A DNA stretch of 64,000 nucleotides from Chamaesiphon sp041738715 (GCA_041738715.1 JBGSPI010000138.1:17674-81673); one strand, 5' to 3'. Positions 34,747 through 43,784 are shown, numbered from the stretch's first letter. Made by a program: numbers and translations. Notes: generated from the sequence alone by a model not told the origin.

Positions 34747-35211
34747 GTGAGCTTAACTATTCAACAGATTGGGTCAGATGAAGTTACCTTAATGGAAGCT
34801 CTGTTAACGACCTTGGGTGAGGCGTTCGATGAGTTCGAGACATATAGTGGGAATCGTCCTAGCAGAGACTATCTGCGTCAACTACTCCAGCATGACTACT
34901 TTATTGCGATCGCCGCCATCAAAGAAAGTGAGGTTGTCGGCGGTCTGACGGCTTACGAGCTTAAAAAGTTTGAGCAGGAGCGCAGCGAGATTTACATCTA
35001 CGATCTCGCGGTGAGCAAATTACACCGACGTGAGGGGATCGCCACAGCCTTAATTCAGCAGCTAAAACAAATAGCGGCCACCCGTCGAGCTTATGTTATT
35101 TTTGTTCAGGCGGATATCGGTGACGATCCAGCCATTAAACTATATACAAAGCTGGGAGTTCGCGAAGATGTATTGCACTTTGATATCGCAGTCGATCGAC
35201 CAAACCATTAG
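34747..35211 (+). CDS. AAC(3)-I-like GNAT acetyltransferase
   Basis: A 154-residue GNAT protein closely following the AAC(3)-I pattern: HDYFIAIAAIKESEVVGG, LTAYELKKFEQERSEIYIYDL, AVSKLHRREGIATALI (acetyl-CoA loop), VIFVQADIGDDPAIKLYTKLG and REDVLHFDI. AAC(3)-I enzymes acetylate the 3-amino group of aminoglycosides, but chromosomal relatives may have other substrates. The GTG start at 34747 is 1 bp after the flavoprotein stop, so the two are translationally coupled. Confidence 0.86.
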   Translation: MSLTIQQIGSDEVTLMEALLTTLGEAFDEFETYSGNRPSRDYLRQLLQHDYFIAIAAIKESEVVGGLTAYELKKFEQERSEIYIYDLAVSKLHRREGIATALIQQLKQIAATRRAYVIFVQADIGDDPAIKLYTKLGVREDVLHFDIAVDRPNH

Positions 35212-35335
35212 CCGCGCATAGTTAAGAGCTAGGGGTATGTGGCTATACTGTAGGTAATCGCACCCCAATTCTGCGTTTTCCCAGGATCTACTTGGTTTTA
35301 AGGTTTCTGATGGAAAATCCGGTTTTTGATAACTA

Positions 35336-35365
35336 TTGACTTGCTTTGCTGATAGACTCCATTAT
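35336..35365 (+). promoter_or_regulatory. Probable promoter of the sugar ABC ATPase gene
   Basis: TTGACT (35336-35341), an 18-bp spacer and CATTAT (35360-35365), about 37 bp before the GTG start. Confidence 0.4.
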
Positions 35366-35402
35366 GATTTATCTAAATTAACGCGATCGATCGCATTGTA
35401 TT

Positions 35403-36674
35403 GTGGCACAAGTTGTTTTAGAAAATATCTATAAAAGCTACTCTCCTACGAAATCGACAGGAAAGAAGATAGCTGAAGACCGTCAAGGCGTTCTACGGCG
35501 GATTAATTTGACCGTAAACAACGGTGAATTTATGGTGCTAGTTGGGGCATCTGGCTGTGGTAAAAGCACTCTCTTGCGACTAATTGCCGGCTTAGAGACG
35601 CTAACTGCGGGTAACATTTGGGTTGGGGAAAAACTAGTCAACGATTTACCTCCCAAGGCACGAGATATTGCCATGGTATTCCAGAGCTACGCACTCTATC
35701 CGCACATGCAGGTATATGACAACATTGCCTTTGGATTGCGGCGGAGTCAATCTAGTGGGAAACCTGATTTAGCCAAAAAAACTGGTGGGTTACCGCCACA
35801 AATTGAGAACTTTCTGGTAGAAATTAGTCGTGGCTGGCCACCTAGTTTACGCTATATCTCACCACGAGAAAAAATCATTGCTCAAAAAGTTTATCGCGTC
35901 GCGGAGATGCTCCAAATTGAGGGGTTACTAAATCGTTTCCCCAAACAACTTTCTGGTGGACAGAAACAGCGGGTGGCACTAGGTAGAGCGATCGCACGAG
36001 ATGCTCAGGTATTTTTGATGGATGAACCTCTATCCAATCTCGATGCCAAATTACGCGCCCAAACTCGAACCCAAATTGTCAAGCTACAACGTCAATTAGG
36101 TGTGACGACTATTTATGTTACGCACGATCAAACTGAAGCGATGACAATGGGCGATCGCATTGCTGTGATGGATCGGGGGCAAATTCAACAAGTTGCTACT
36201 CCCCTAGAAATCTATAATCAACCAGTCAATATTTTTGTCGCCCAGTTTATCGGCTCTCCACCGATGAATCTGATCCCTGTTCAGGTAAAAGCACCTTTAA
36301 CGATCACTAATGACAAATTTCGCGTCACCCTGAATCCTGAGTGGGAGACAACTCTTTCTAGTTATGCTGGTCGGTCAATCTTGCTCGGTATTCGCCCTGA
36401 ACATCTTACGTTAGGCTTACCTGCCGGCAAAAACTTTCATGGTGTAGTAGAAACCGTCGAAGCTTTAGGTAATGATACTTATATTGCTGTCAAGCTCCAG
36501 GATTTAGAGCTATTAAGCATCGGTGCCGCTTCGCCAACAGAGACAATTCTCCATGTCCGAGTTCCACCTGATAAATCTGTTGTTGTCGGCGAAGAAATTT
36601 GGCTTTCTGTAGCTACGGAAAAAATTCACTTATTCGACGCTGATACAACTCTAGCTCTGAATATCACGCCATAA
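35403..36674 (+). CDS. Carbohydrate ABC transporter ATPase (MalK/UgpC class) with an extra insert
   Basis: A 423-residue ATPase with Walker A VGASGCGKST (48-55), Q-loop FQSYALYPHM, signature LSGGQKQR (about 183), Walker B VFLMDEPLSNLDAKL, the H-loop, and a C-terminal TOBE regulatory domain (ILLGIRPEHLTLG). Between Q-loop and signature there are about 40 residues (114-158) that typical MalK proteins lack. The permease and binding-protein genes are not nearby, as is usual for multitasking ATPases in cyanobacteria. The start is GTG at 35403. Confidence 0.88.
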   Translation: MAQVVLENIYKSYSPTKSTGKKIAEDRQGVLRRINLTVNNGEFMVLVGASGCGKSTLLRLIAGLETLTAGNIWVGEKLVNDLPPKARDIAMVFQSYALYPHMQVYDNIAFGLRRSQSSGKPDLAKKTGGLPPQIENFLVEISRGWPPSLRYISPREKIIAQKVYRVAEMLQIEGLLNRFPKQLSGGQKQRVALGRAIARDAQVFLMDEPLSNLDAKLRAQTRTQIVKLQRQLGVTTIYVTHDQTEAMTMGDRIAVMDRGQIQQVATPLEIYNQPVNIFVAQFIGSPPMNLIPVQVKAPLTITNDKFRVTLNPEWETTLSSYAGRSILLGIRPEHLTLGLPAGKNFHGVVETVEALGNDTYIAVKLQDLELLSIGAASPTETILHVRVPPDKSVVVGEEIWLSVATEKIHLFDADTTLALNITP

Positions 36675-36713
36675 CTGTATTCTCTATTCCCGATCCTCAC
36701 CACTCCCTCGTGA

Positions 36714-37493
36714 CTAGAAACTTAAATTATTAATCAAACTAGCAGCGGCTTCATCTAGGTATAGAGTAGCCGTCGCGTATTTACGCAAGATAGAAGCGGG
36801 ACAAGCAGGTGTGATTTCGCCAGTTAACATTGTTTTGACAATATTTGCTTTTTTTACACCCATTGCCAGACAACAAATCTTTTTCGCCTGACAAATTGTG
36901 GGCAAGGTTAAAGTTAGTGCATATTGTGGCACATCTTCCAGTCGATCAAAAAATCCCGCATTTACCTGCTGTTGTCGAGATTTATCCGCGAGCTTGACCA
37001 ATTTAACTGGATAAGGGTCACTAAAATTAGCTACTTCTGGATCATTGAAGGCGATATGTCCAGTTTCACCAATTCCTAGATAGCACAAATCGATCGGTTG
37101 CGCTGCGAGTAGTTGCTGATAACGATCGCATTCCGCCATCGGTTCTAATGTATCGCCAGCTAAGTAGTGAAAGTGATCCGGTTGGACTTTTTCTACTACC
37201 AATTCTCGCATGTAAGACTGAAAGCTTGCAGGATGGTTTCCACTCAGTCCCAAATATTCATCTAAATGGAACAGAGTCAGTCGCGACCAGTCAATCTTGT
37301 CTGCGGCTGTCAAACTCTTGAGCAGCATCACTTGAGACCCTCCAGAAGCCAAAATGGCAGCGGCGGTACCTTGTTGCTCGATCGAATGTTGCAAATAGTT
37401 CTGAGTTTGGACTACTAGACTATCAACCAGATCGGCTTCCTGCTGATAAACCTCAACTCGTAAGGCATCAACCTGAAATTGACGAACTGGCAT
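36714..37493 (-). CDS. nagB: Glucosamine-6-phosphate deaminase
   Basis: A 259-residue protein of the NagB/6-phosphogluconolactonase fold: LASGGSQVMLLKSL, LFHLDEYLGL (catalytic Asp region), and GIGETGHIAFNDP, the NagB signature. MGVKKANIVKTMLTGE follows near the end. It converts glucosamine-6-phosphate to fructose-6-phosphate and ammonia. ATG at 37493 is preferred over an upstream GTG. No nagA is adjacent. Confidence 0.9.
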   Translation of the reverse strand: MPVRQFQVDALRVEVYQQEADLVDSLVVQTQNYLQHSIEQQGTAAAILASGGSQVMLLKSLTAADKIDWSRLTLFHLDEYLGLSGNHPASFQSYMRELVVEKVQPDHFHYLAGDTLEPMAECDRYQQLLAAQPIDLCYLGIGETGHIAFNDPEVANFSDPYPVKLVKLADKSRQQQVNAGFFDRLEDVPQYALTLTLPTICQAKKICCLAMGVKKANIVKTMLTGEITPACPASILRKYATATLYLDEAAASLINNLSF

Positions 37494-37513
37494 ACACACA
37501 CTACTAAATTAAA

Positions 37514-37587
37514 TCGGGGTGACAGGATTCGAACCTACGGCATCCTGCTCCCAAAGCAGGCGCGCTACCAAGCTGCGCTACACCCCG
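37514..37587 (-). tRNA. tRNA-Pro (anticodon UGG)
   Basis: Acceptor CGGGGTG / CACCCCG with A discriminator, anticodon arm CCTGC-TTTGGGA-GCAGG (TGG), and T arm TAGGTTCGAATCCT. CCA is not encoded. Confidence 0.95.
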
Positions 37588-37961
37588 TAACTCACTTATC
37601 CATCATAACACACAATCTACTGGATCGATCGAGGTTAGTCAAAATTTAGGGGGCAGTACTTGGACTACATTCAGTACAATTGTGAGATGGGAGATGGGGA
37701 AAGTTAAAGACAACAGGAAAATTGCGTCCCAAACCCTAACTCCTAACCCCCATCCGACCAAGTTTTATCATTAGTGTTAGGGTCATCGTATACTATGCTG
37801 GCATTGGGTTTTGATTCCAAGCATCCATCATCATCATTTTATAGACTAGACTTAGTACGATTGCTGCCATCACTGGCAACGTTAACACTTTCATACCTGG
37901 ATTCAGCAACGCCCTTTTTTCTGAAGTTGACACCATTGCCCCTACCCCTAACCGCTACCCC
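37588..37961. other. Intergenic region, no gene seen
   Basis: The stretch contains fragments resembling other intergenic repeats of this genome (AGATGGGAGATGGGG, CCTAACTCCTAACCCCC). The only open frame (64 codons, low complexity) lacks a plausible start signal. Confidence 0.3.
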
Positions 37962-39617
37962 ATGACTACACCATTACTAAGTGTCCAAAACCTCTGGGTG
38001 ACTTATCCGCAGAAAGAGTCGAGTCAACAGTTGACAAATGCAGTTGAAAATGTTTCTTTTCAGTTGGTTGCTGGCGAAAAAGTGGGGTTTGTCGGTGAGT
38101 CTGGTTGTGGTAAATCGACTCTGGGTAAAGCGGTGATGCGCCTATTACCAGATGGTTCGCAGATTAGAGGGCAAATCCTCTTTGACGGTCAATCTGTGCC
38201 TGATTTGGATGCCGAAGCGATCAGACGATTTCGGGGTGAATCAGTCGGCTTAATCTTCCAAGATCCGATGACAAGATTAGATCCCTTGATGTCTATCGGC
38301 GATCACTGCCTAGAAACACTCCAAGCACACGACCCAAATCTCACCAAAAAAGCAGCGAAAGAACGCGCTCTAACGACCCTATCAGCCGTCAAAATCCCCG
38401 AAACAAGGTGGAACCAGTTCCCCCACGAATTCAGCGGTGGAATGCGCCAACGGGTGGCGATCGCGCTCGCATTACTACTCGATCCCAAGTTAATTATTGC
38501 CGATGAACCAACGACGAGTCTCGATGTTCGCGTATCGGCGGAAATTCTGCGGGAACTAACGAGATTATGTCAAGAACGGAATATGGGACTATTGCTAATT
38601 TCCCACGATCTTGCCACGATCGCCACCTACTGCGATCGAATTGTCGTAATGAATCAGGGACGAAAGGAGGAAGAAGGCACCGTCGAACAGATTTTTGGCA
38701 ATCCCCAAGCTGTCTATACTCAAACCTTACTCAAATCGGCTCTACATATTCAAGCGAACGATCAGATCGAACAAATCGCCGCAGATGTACAGGCTGACAA
38801 ACGACCAATCCTCACACTTGATAAGCTCCAAAAATACTACATGATCGAGACGAGTTTTCTCCAACGGCTATTTACCAAAGCCAAAACCGAAACTATTAAA
38901 GCCGTCGATGATGTCACCCTCACACTCTACGAAGGGGAAATCTTCGGTTTGGTCGGTGAATCCGGCTGCGGTAAAAGTACGCTCTCACGCACGATTCTCC
39001 AATTGATTCCGGCGACTGGTGGCACAGTTACCTTTCGGGGCGAAGAACTCACCAGCCTATCATCCACCGCTATGCACGCTAAACGCCGTGAGATGCAGAT
39101 GATCTTCCAAGACCCCAGTGCTTGTCTCAATCCAATGATGACAGTTGGCGAAAGTATTGCCGATCCGTTAATCATTCATGAGATGAACGCCACCGCAGCG
39201 GAGACGAGGGCGCAAGTTTTAGCAATGCTCGAACGAGTGGGATTGATTCCGGCAGCGGAGTATTACGACAGGTATCCCAATCAATTATCCGGTGGACAAC
39301 AACAACGGGTGGGGATTGCGCGGGCGTTGATTACGAAACCTAAACTAGTAATCTGTGACGAACCCGTGAGTATGCTGGATGCCACAATTCAAGCGGAAGT
39401 TTTGGATTTAATGCTGGAACTCAAGCGTCAAGATAATCTGACCTATTTATTTATTACCCACGATCTCTGGCTGGCAAGATTTTTATGCGATCGAATTGCG
39501 GTGATGAATCAAGGTCAAATTATTGAATCTGGGGAAACACAGCAAATATTTAGTCATCCACAAGAAACATATACCAAAGAGCTACTTGCGGCTGCACCAC
39601 TGCTCAGTAGAGGTTAG
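37962..39617 (+). CDS. Fused dipeptide/nickel-type ABC transporter ATPase (DppD-DppF-like)
   Basis: A 551-residue protein with two complete ABC ATPase domains. The first (about 1-265) has GESGCGKSTLGK, IFQDPMTRLDPL, FSGGMRQRVAIA and LIIADEPTTSLD. The second (about 285-551) has GESGCGKSTLSR, IFQDPSACLNPM, LSGGQQQRVGIA and VICDEPVSMLD. Fused pairs like this energise import of oligopeptides, nickel or similar solutes (YejF/GsiA type). The permeases are not in the neighbourhood. The start is ATG at 37962. Confidence 0.92.
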   Translation: MTTPLLSVQNLWVTYPQKESSQQLTNAVENVSFQLVAGEKVGFVGESGCGKSTLGKAVMRLLPDGSQIRGQILFDGQSVPDLDAEAIRRFRGESVGLIFQDPMTRLDPLMSIGDHCLETLQAHDPNLTKKAAKERALTTLSAVKIPETRWNQFPHEFSGGMRQRVAIALALLLDPKLIIADEPTTSLDVRVSAEILRELTRLCQERNMGLLLISHDLATIATYCDRIVVMNQGRKEEEGTVEQIFGNPQAVYTQTLLKSALHIQANDQIEQIAADVQADKRPILTLDKLQKYYMIETSFLQRLFTKAKTETIKAVDDVTLTLYEGEIFGLVGESGCGKSTLSRTILQLIPATGGTVTFRGEELTSLSSTAMHAKRREMQMIFQDPSACLNPMMTVGESIADPLIIHEMNATAAETRAQVLAMLERVGLIPAAEYYDRYPNQLSGGQQQRVGIARALITKPKLVICDEPVSMLDATIQAEVLDLMLELKRQDNLTYLFITHDLWLARFLCDRIAVMNQGQIIESGETQQIFSHPQETYTKELLAAAPLLSRG

Positions 39618-39621
39618 GGGA

Positions 39622-39720
39622 AAGTTGAAAGTTGAAAGTTGAAAGTTGAGAGTGAACAGTGGATAGTCCCCCCCCGTCCCCTCTTCCCCAAGTCCCCCAG
39701 TCCCCCAATCCCCCCGTCCC
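39622..39720. repeat. Compound heptamer repeat (GTTGAAA)n-(GTCCCCC)n
   Basis: After GGTTAGGGGAAA come about three and a half AGTTGAA units and AGAGTGAACAGT, then C-rich AGTCCCC/GTCCCCC units. The same compound block, inverted, is at 41080-41175. Confidence 0.88.
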
Positions 39721-39813
39721 CCATCTACCCCCTAATATAAAACGTGATACCATTACTCGCGAGAAGTGGACTATTAGTAATTAGCAGTTAGCTAAGAAAA
39801 TGGGGTGCAAAGC

Positions 39814-40353
39814 ATGAATAGCTCAATCATAATCGCAAGTATTGCCAGTATTTTGTCACTTATTTTTCATCTGAGTGGAAAGGCTTCTTCCTTGCGACAA
39901 TTTACATTGCCGATGACAACAGCCTTGGTCGGATTTACGATTGGTCGTCACAATGCCGATGTCGAACAGGTATCAAACTTATTCATGCAAGATCCCTATC
40001 TACTCTTTATGTTGGTGACGATGATGCTGTTAGTCGCATTGGCGATGTATTTTGTAGAGGCGGCTAAGACAGAAGCTAAAATATCACTAATATTTTTACT
40101 TGTTCTGGCAACTGTCGTCATCCCACAACTGATCAAAAGTTATAACGATATCGCGCCCCAAGTAGCAACACAAGACTACCTAACCTTGGCGAGACTCAAG
40201 GAAAGTAATGGTAATACAGATGATGCGATCAAGTATTTAAAGATTTATAGTAAAAGAGTTGGTAAAGCCGATTTACAAAAACAAGTCAGTAGTAAAATCG
40301 AAACATTACGCAAACAACAATTCAAAGCAGAACCGTTGCTAAAGAAAAACTAA
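39814..40353 (+). CDS. Hypothetical membrane protein
   Basis: A 179-residue protein with three membrane segments (about 4-22, IIIASIASILSLIFHL; 48-70, LLFMLVTMMLLVALAMYFV; 80-100, ISLIFLLVLATVVIPQ). The cytoplasmic or periplasmic C-terminal helix resembles a TPR-like segment (YLTLARLKESNGNTDDAIKYLKIY) and ends in a lysine-rich tail. Unknown family. ATG at 39814 is preferred over an in-frame GTG at 39805. Confidence 0.65.
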   Translation: MNSSIIIASIASILSLIFHLSGKASSLRQFTLPMTTALVGFTIGRHNADVEQVSNLFMQDPYLLFMLVTMMLLVALAMYFVEAAKTEAKISLIFLLVLATVVIPQLIKSYNDIAPQVATQDYLTLARLKESNGNTDDAIKYLKIYSKRVGKADLQKQVSSKIETLRKQQFKAEPLLKKN

Positions 40354-40471
40354 ATTTGTGCGTTATCGAGTCAAATAACCCACTCTCAATAATAATAATA
40401 ATAATTAATTATTAATAATTTGCTCACGTCTTGCATCAGTAAGAAAATATTAGTAATTAGCGCAGATCTAA

Positions 40472-40532
40472 GGGTACCCATAAAGGGCACCCCTACAGGT
40501 AAATTGTGTAGGGGTGCCCTTTATGGGTACCC
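40472..40532. terminator. 26-bp perfect inverted repeat between convergent genes
   Basis: Positions 40472-40497 pair perfectly with 40507-40532 around a 9-nt loop. It lies between the 3' ends of two convergent genes, so it can act as a bidirectional terminator. Perfect identity of both arms and the GGGTACCC ends suggest a dispersed palindromic element. Confidence 0.85.
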
Positions 40533-40580
40533 TCGGACGATTACATTAACAGTATTTGCATATTAATATAAGATCTGATT

Positions 40581-40976
40581 TCATTCACTTGTTGCCAATT
40601 GCCAATCAATCCGCATCGGTAATCCTCGATCGCTGACTTGCCAATTTATACTAGAAATCCGCGTCATCTGGTCTAAACTTTCCCGAAGATCGTTTCGTCC
40701 TTTAAAATTTTCCAATCTATTAATAATTCGTCCATTTGTAAATAGAATTAAAGTAGGTAATGTCTTCAACTTATATGTGCTGGCAAGCTTTAAATTCGCA
40801 TCTGCATTAACATTTACCAGTTTAATCTGTTCATCCCAGCGATCGTGGAACTCAATTAATGTCGGTTGAATGTATTTACATAGCCCACACCAAGGTGCCT
40901 CAAAGTTGACCAGTACGGGGATAGACGACATTAGGACATCTTCTCTAAAATTCCGATCTGTTACAGAGTGGATCAT
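40581..40976 (-). CDS. Thioredoxin-like protein with WCGLC active site
   Basis: A 131-residue thioredoxin fold: PVLVNFEAPWCGLCKYIQP, KLVNVNADANLKLASTYKLKTLPTLILF (cis-Pro), and a C-terminal extension of about 25 residues. The active site is WCGLC rather than WCGPC, which is expected to change redox potential and partner choice. It resembles the atypical Trx proteins of cyanobacteria. It ends at the 26-bp palindrome shared with the convergent membrane gene. Confidence 0.87.
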   Translation of the reverse strand: MIHSVTDRNFREDVLMSSIPVLVNFEAPWCGLCKYIQPTLIEFHDRWDEQIKLVNVNADANLKLASTYKLKTLPTLILFTNGRIINRLENFKGRNDLRESLDQMTRISSINWQVSDRGLPMRIDWQLATSE

Positions 40977-41079
40977 AAAGGTCGGTCAGTTTGGGCTTAA
41001 ATTTTTGTTATATGTACAACATGCTAACCCTAATTACCCCGATAAGGGAATAGGGATCGGTGAATAAGTATTAGGGATC

Positions 41080-41190
41080 GAGATGGGGTGACGGGGGGAC
41101 GAGGGGACTGGGGGACGAGGGGACTGTTCACTTTCAACTTTCAACTTTCAACTTTCAACTTTCAACTCTCAACTATTCCTTTCCCCTAAC
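41080..41190. repeat. Compound heptamer repeat, inverted copy
   Basis: The stretch contains GGGGGACGAGGGGACT units, then five TTCAACT units, then CTCAACTATTCCTTTCCCCT. Read on the minus strand this is the same order as at 39622-39720. It lies immediately after the holA stop. Confidence 0.88.
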
Positions 41191-41193
41191 CCC

Positions 41194-42174
41194 TTACTGA
41201 AAGATTTGGCACAACTCGATCGCACAGACTTGGAGTGTAGAGACAGCTTCACCCCCGCGTTTGAGGCTAAATTCCAAATCGAGTAATTTTGGCAAACTTG
41301 CTGCCAATCGATCGGCGGTAGTAGAGTGGAGTTCTTGCTTGATGAAAAATAGCCGTTTAGGGTTGCTCAGTCCGGCGGCAGTCGCAATTACTCGATCGTC
41401 TTTTTCCCCGGCTTCTATGAGCATTTTCACCCACAACCAAGTCCGAAATTGACCGACGAGGGTAGCAACTATTTTGAGCGCGGGTTCATTGTGGCTAATT
41501 AACTCGGTAATCAAATTTAAAGAGGTGCCAACATCACCTTGGCGAATTGCGGCGGCAAGTTGAAGACTATTTTGGGTATTGGCAATGACTAAACTTGCCA
41601 CCATCTGTCGATCGATCTGCTGTCCCTCTCCACCAGCAAATAGTTGCAATTTCTCTAGTTCTAAGTACAGTTGACGGGTATTATTGCCGACTGATTCGGC
41701 TAATAGTTGTATGGCATCTTTGGTTAATTTCAGCCCTAATTCTTTCGCGACTATCTGCACCCGCTGATTTAGTTCTTCGGTTTTCCAAGGTGGAATTAAA
41801 CTAAATTCCTGCACGTTGGCATATTTCTGAATAGTTTTAGTCGATTTTAGTCTCGCATCTGGTTTATTTTTACTAGTGAGGAGTAGCATTGTTGTATCGG
41901 GAACGTTTGGTAATGTTCGTTCCAATTCGGCAAGTAATTCTACTGAACACTGCTGCATTAGATTTGTATCAGCCAACCATACCAATCTTTTACCCGCACC
42001 GAAGGGTGGAGTCATCGCTTGATTTAAAGCAGTAATGACCCCATCATCTTGCTCTGGGGTAATTTTTTCATAGTTAAAACTTATCCAAGCCGGATCGAGT
42101 GCAGATTGTTGAATCGCGGTGATGGCTTTGGCGATCGCAAAATCATCATCACCCCAGTATAGAATTATGGTCAT
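41194..42174 (-). CDS. holA: DNA polymerase III subunit delta
   Basis: A 326-residue clamp-loader subunit: YWGDDDFAIAKAI at the N-terminus, WISFNYEKI, RLVWLADTNLMQQ, LLLTSKNKPDARLK, LGLKLTKDAIQLLAESVGNNTRQLYLELEKLQLF and the C-terminal collar domain (LKIVATLVGQFRTWLWVK). It opens the sliding clamp during loading. It starts 4 bp after the permease stop. Confidence 0.93.
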   Translation of the reverse strand: MTIILYWGDDDFAIAKAITAIQQSALDPAWISFNYEKITPEQDDGVITALNQAMTPPFGAGKRLVWLADTNLMQQCSVELLAELERTLPNVPDTTMLLLTSKNKPDARLKSTKTIQKYANVQEFSLIPPWKTEELNQRVQIVAKELGLKLTKDAIQLLAESVGNNTRQLYLELEKLQLFAGGEGQQIDRQMVASLVIANTQNSLQLAAAIRQGDVGTSLNLITELISHNEPALKIVATLVGQFRTWLWVKMLIEAGEKDDRVIATAAGLSNPKRLFFIKQELHSTTADRLAASLPKLLDLEFSLKRGGEAVSTLQVCAIELCQIFQ

Positions 42175-42178
42175 TCCT

Positions 42179-43048
42179 CTAAGCGGTACCTTTAAATAGT
42201 CCTTGGGGACGAAATAGTAGCGTTAATACCATGAAAATCAGCGCGATCGCTAGTTTATATTGAGAGCCGACAATGGGGACAGATACTTCTTGGGCAATGC
42301 CAATAATAAAAGCTCCCGCAATCGCCCCGTAAGGATTACCAATTCCACCCAATGTTACTGCGGCAAACATCGGCATAATCAGAAACCAACCCATGTCTGG
42401 GCGCACATTGGTGATTAAACCGTACATTTGACCACCTAAACCTGTCAAACTAGCCGCGATAATCCACGTCCAGAGGACAACTTGTTCGACATTAATCCCT
42501 GTCACTCGTGCTAAATCGATGTCATCAGCGACAGCCCGCATTGCCTTGCCGATTTTAGTATTTTGGAGCAGAAAATGTAACCCAGCGATCGCCACTACCG
42601 CTAAACCGAGGACAACCAGATTATAGAACTTAATTTTCAGACCGAATAAATCGATCGCTTCACCCACTGGCAGATTGTAGCGTTTGGCATCGCTCCCCCA
42701 GATGAGTAAAATCCCATTCCGCAGAAATAATGCTAACCCGATCGAAATAATTACTAGCGTAGTTGATGTTGCCCGCACCCGCCGCATTCGCTTCCATAAA
42801 ATCTGCTCCGCTAGGAGTGCTACGCCGACTGTCGCCGCAATGCCAACGACCATCGACACCCAAATATTATTCAGCACGGGAATCGGACTCAAATTGAGCA
42901 TCCACGCTACAAATGCCCCCAATGTCATCAAATCACCATGAGCAAAGTTTGACAGCCGCAAAATACCATAAGTCAAGGTCAAACCAACTGCACCCAGGGC
43001 AATAATACTACCCAGGGCAATGCCATTTACAATTAATTGGGGGTCCAT
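42179..43048 (-). CDS. Branched-chain/neutral amino-acid ABC permease (LivH/NatD type)
   Basis: A 289-residue permease with the LivH signature GAVGLTLTYGILRLSNFAHGDLMTLGA, and eight or so membrane segments. MRAVADDIDLARVTGINVEQV is the ATPase-contact loop; VTLGGIGNPYGAIAGAF and LLFRPQGLFKG close the protein. In cyanobacteria such genes (for example natD) are often separated from the ATPase and binding-protein genes, as here. Substrates are hydrophobic or neutral amino acids by family. Confidence 0.88.
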   Translation of the reverse strand: MDPQLIVNGIALGSIIALGAVGLTLTYGILRLSNFAHGDLMTLGAFVAWMLNLSPIPVLNNIWVSMVVGIAATVGVALLAEQILWKRMRRVRATSTTLVIISIGLALFLRNGILLIWGSDAKRYNLPVGEAIDLFGLKIKFYNLVVLGLAVVAIAGLHFLLQNTKIGKAMRAVADDIDLARVTGINVEQVVLWTWIIAASLTGLGGQMYGLITNVRPDMGWFLIMPMFAAVTLGGIGNPYGAIAGAFIIGIAQEVSVPIVGSQYKLAIALIFMVLTLLFRPQGLFKGTA

Positions 43049-43109
43049 GTTTTATCTAATATCGCTGGAAAGATCTTACATTAGGTTGGTCTGAAATTTT
43101 GGGAATGAG

Positions 43110-43670
43110 TCAATCATTTTTTGCACTTAGGCGAATGCAAACATTATCTAGTGCAGATAAATCTACATCGATGCAGGATTTGCCATTGTATTCAAAGGGA
43201 TTATCTAAATCATAAATCAGGAATAGCAAATAAAAGAATGTCGTAAATATAAAAGTAGAAACCGTCAAACTCTCTGTAAACTGTTCGACGCTAATTACTA
43301 ATAGTGCCACGATCGAGCCACTGAGAAATAACCATAAGAGAACATAAGCTGCTTCTAAAAAACTCGTGTCGCGATGTGCTTGCATTTGGCGAGTAATTGA
43401 TCGAATTTTTGCCTGTTCGGATTGAATTCGGTTGACGAGTACGGCACCACCATTTAACTTGAGTATTGGTGCAATCATTGGATTGAGCCGATCGATCTCT
43501 CGATCGATAATTGCAAATTCGTCCCCATTTCGGAGCCAATTTAAGATCGCTTTACTTATCTCAACTAAAGCTTGTTGTAAAGGTTGCGACTGATAATCTA
43601 GATCGGCAATGGCAATAGTTTGATTTGTATCTTGAATAGTTTCTAGAGCATTAGCAATTTGGACAGGCAT
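43110..43670 (-). CDS. Membrane protein, DUF4239-like C-terminus
   Basis: A 186-residue protein with a helical, cytoplasmic N-terminal half (LDYQSQPLQQALVEISKAIL...). Two membrane segments follow (LEAAYVLLWLFLSGSIVALLV, and about 138-157, STFIFTTFFYLLFLI), ending in YDLDNPFEYNGKSCIDVDL. The (Y/R)DLD(D/N)PF ending after the last span is typical of DUF4239/bestrophin-like proteins. Full-length relatives have extra spans, so this may be a short variant. Function unknown. Confidence 0.65.
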   Translation of the reverse strand: MPVQIANALETIQDTNQTIAIADLDYQSQPLQQALVEISKAILNWLRNGDEFAIIDREIDRLNPMIAPILKLNGGAVLVNRIQSEQAKIRSITRQMQAHRDTSFLEAAYVLLWLFLSGSIVALLVISVEQFTESLTVSTFIFTTFFYLLFLIYDLDNPFEYNGKSCIDVDLSALDNVCIRLSAKND

Positions 43671-43759
43671 CCCATCGCTAGCCCGATAATCACTGAGTGT
43701 ATTAAGTAGCTGGGCTTAATTAAATATAAAATACCAACTATGCACATAACCTTGCTGGT

Positions 43760-43784
43760 GTTGGGTTTTGAGGCTCAACCCAAC
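43760..43784. repeat. Hairpin of the TTGGGTTGAGCCTC family
   Basis: GTTGGGTT pairs with AACCCAAC around a loop that, on the minus strand, reads GAGCCTCAA, nearly the same as at 18465-18497. Confidence 0.75.
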
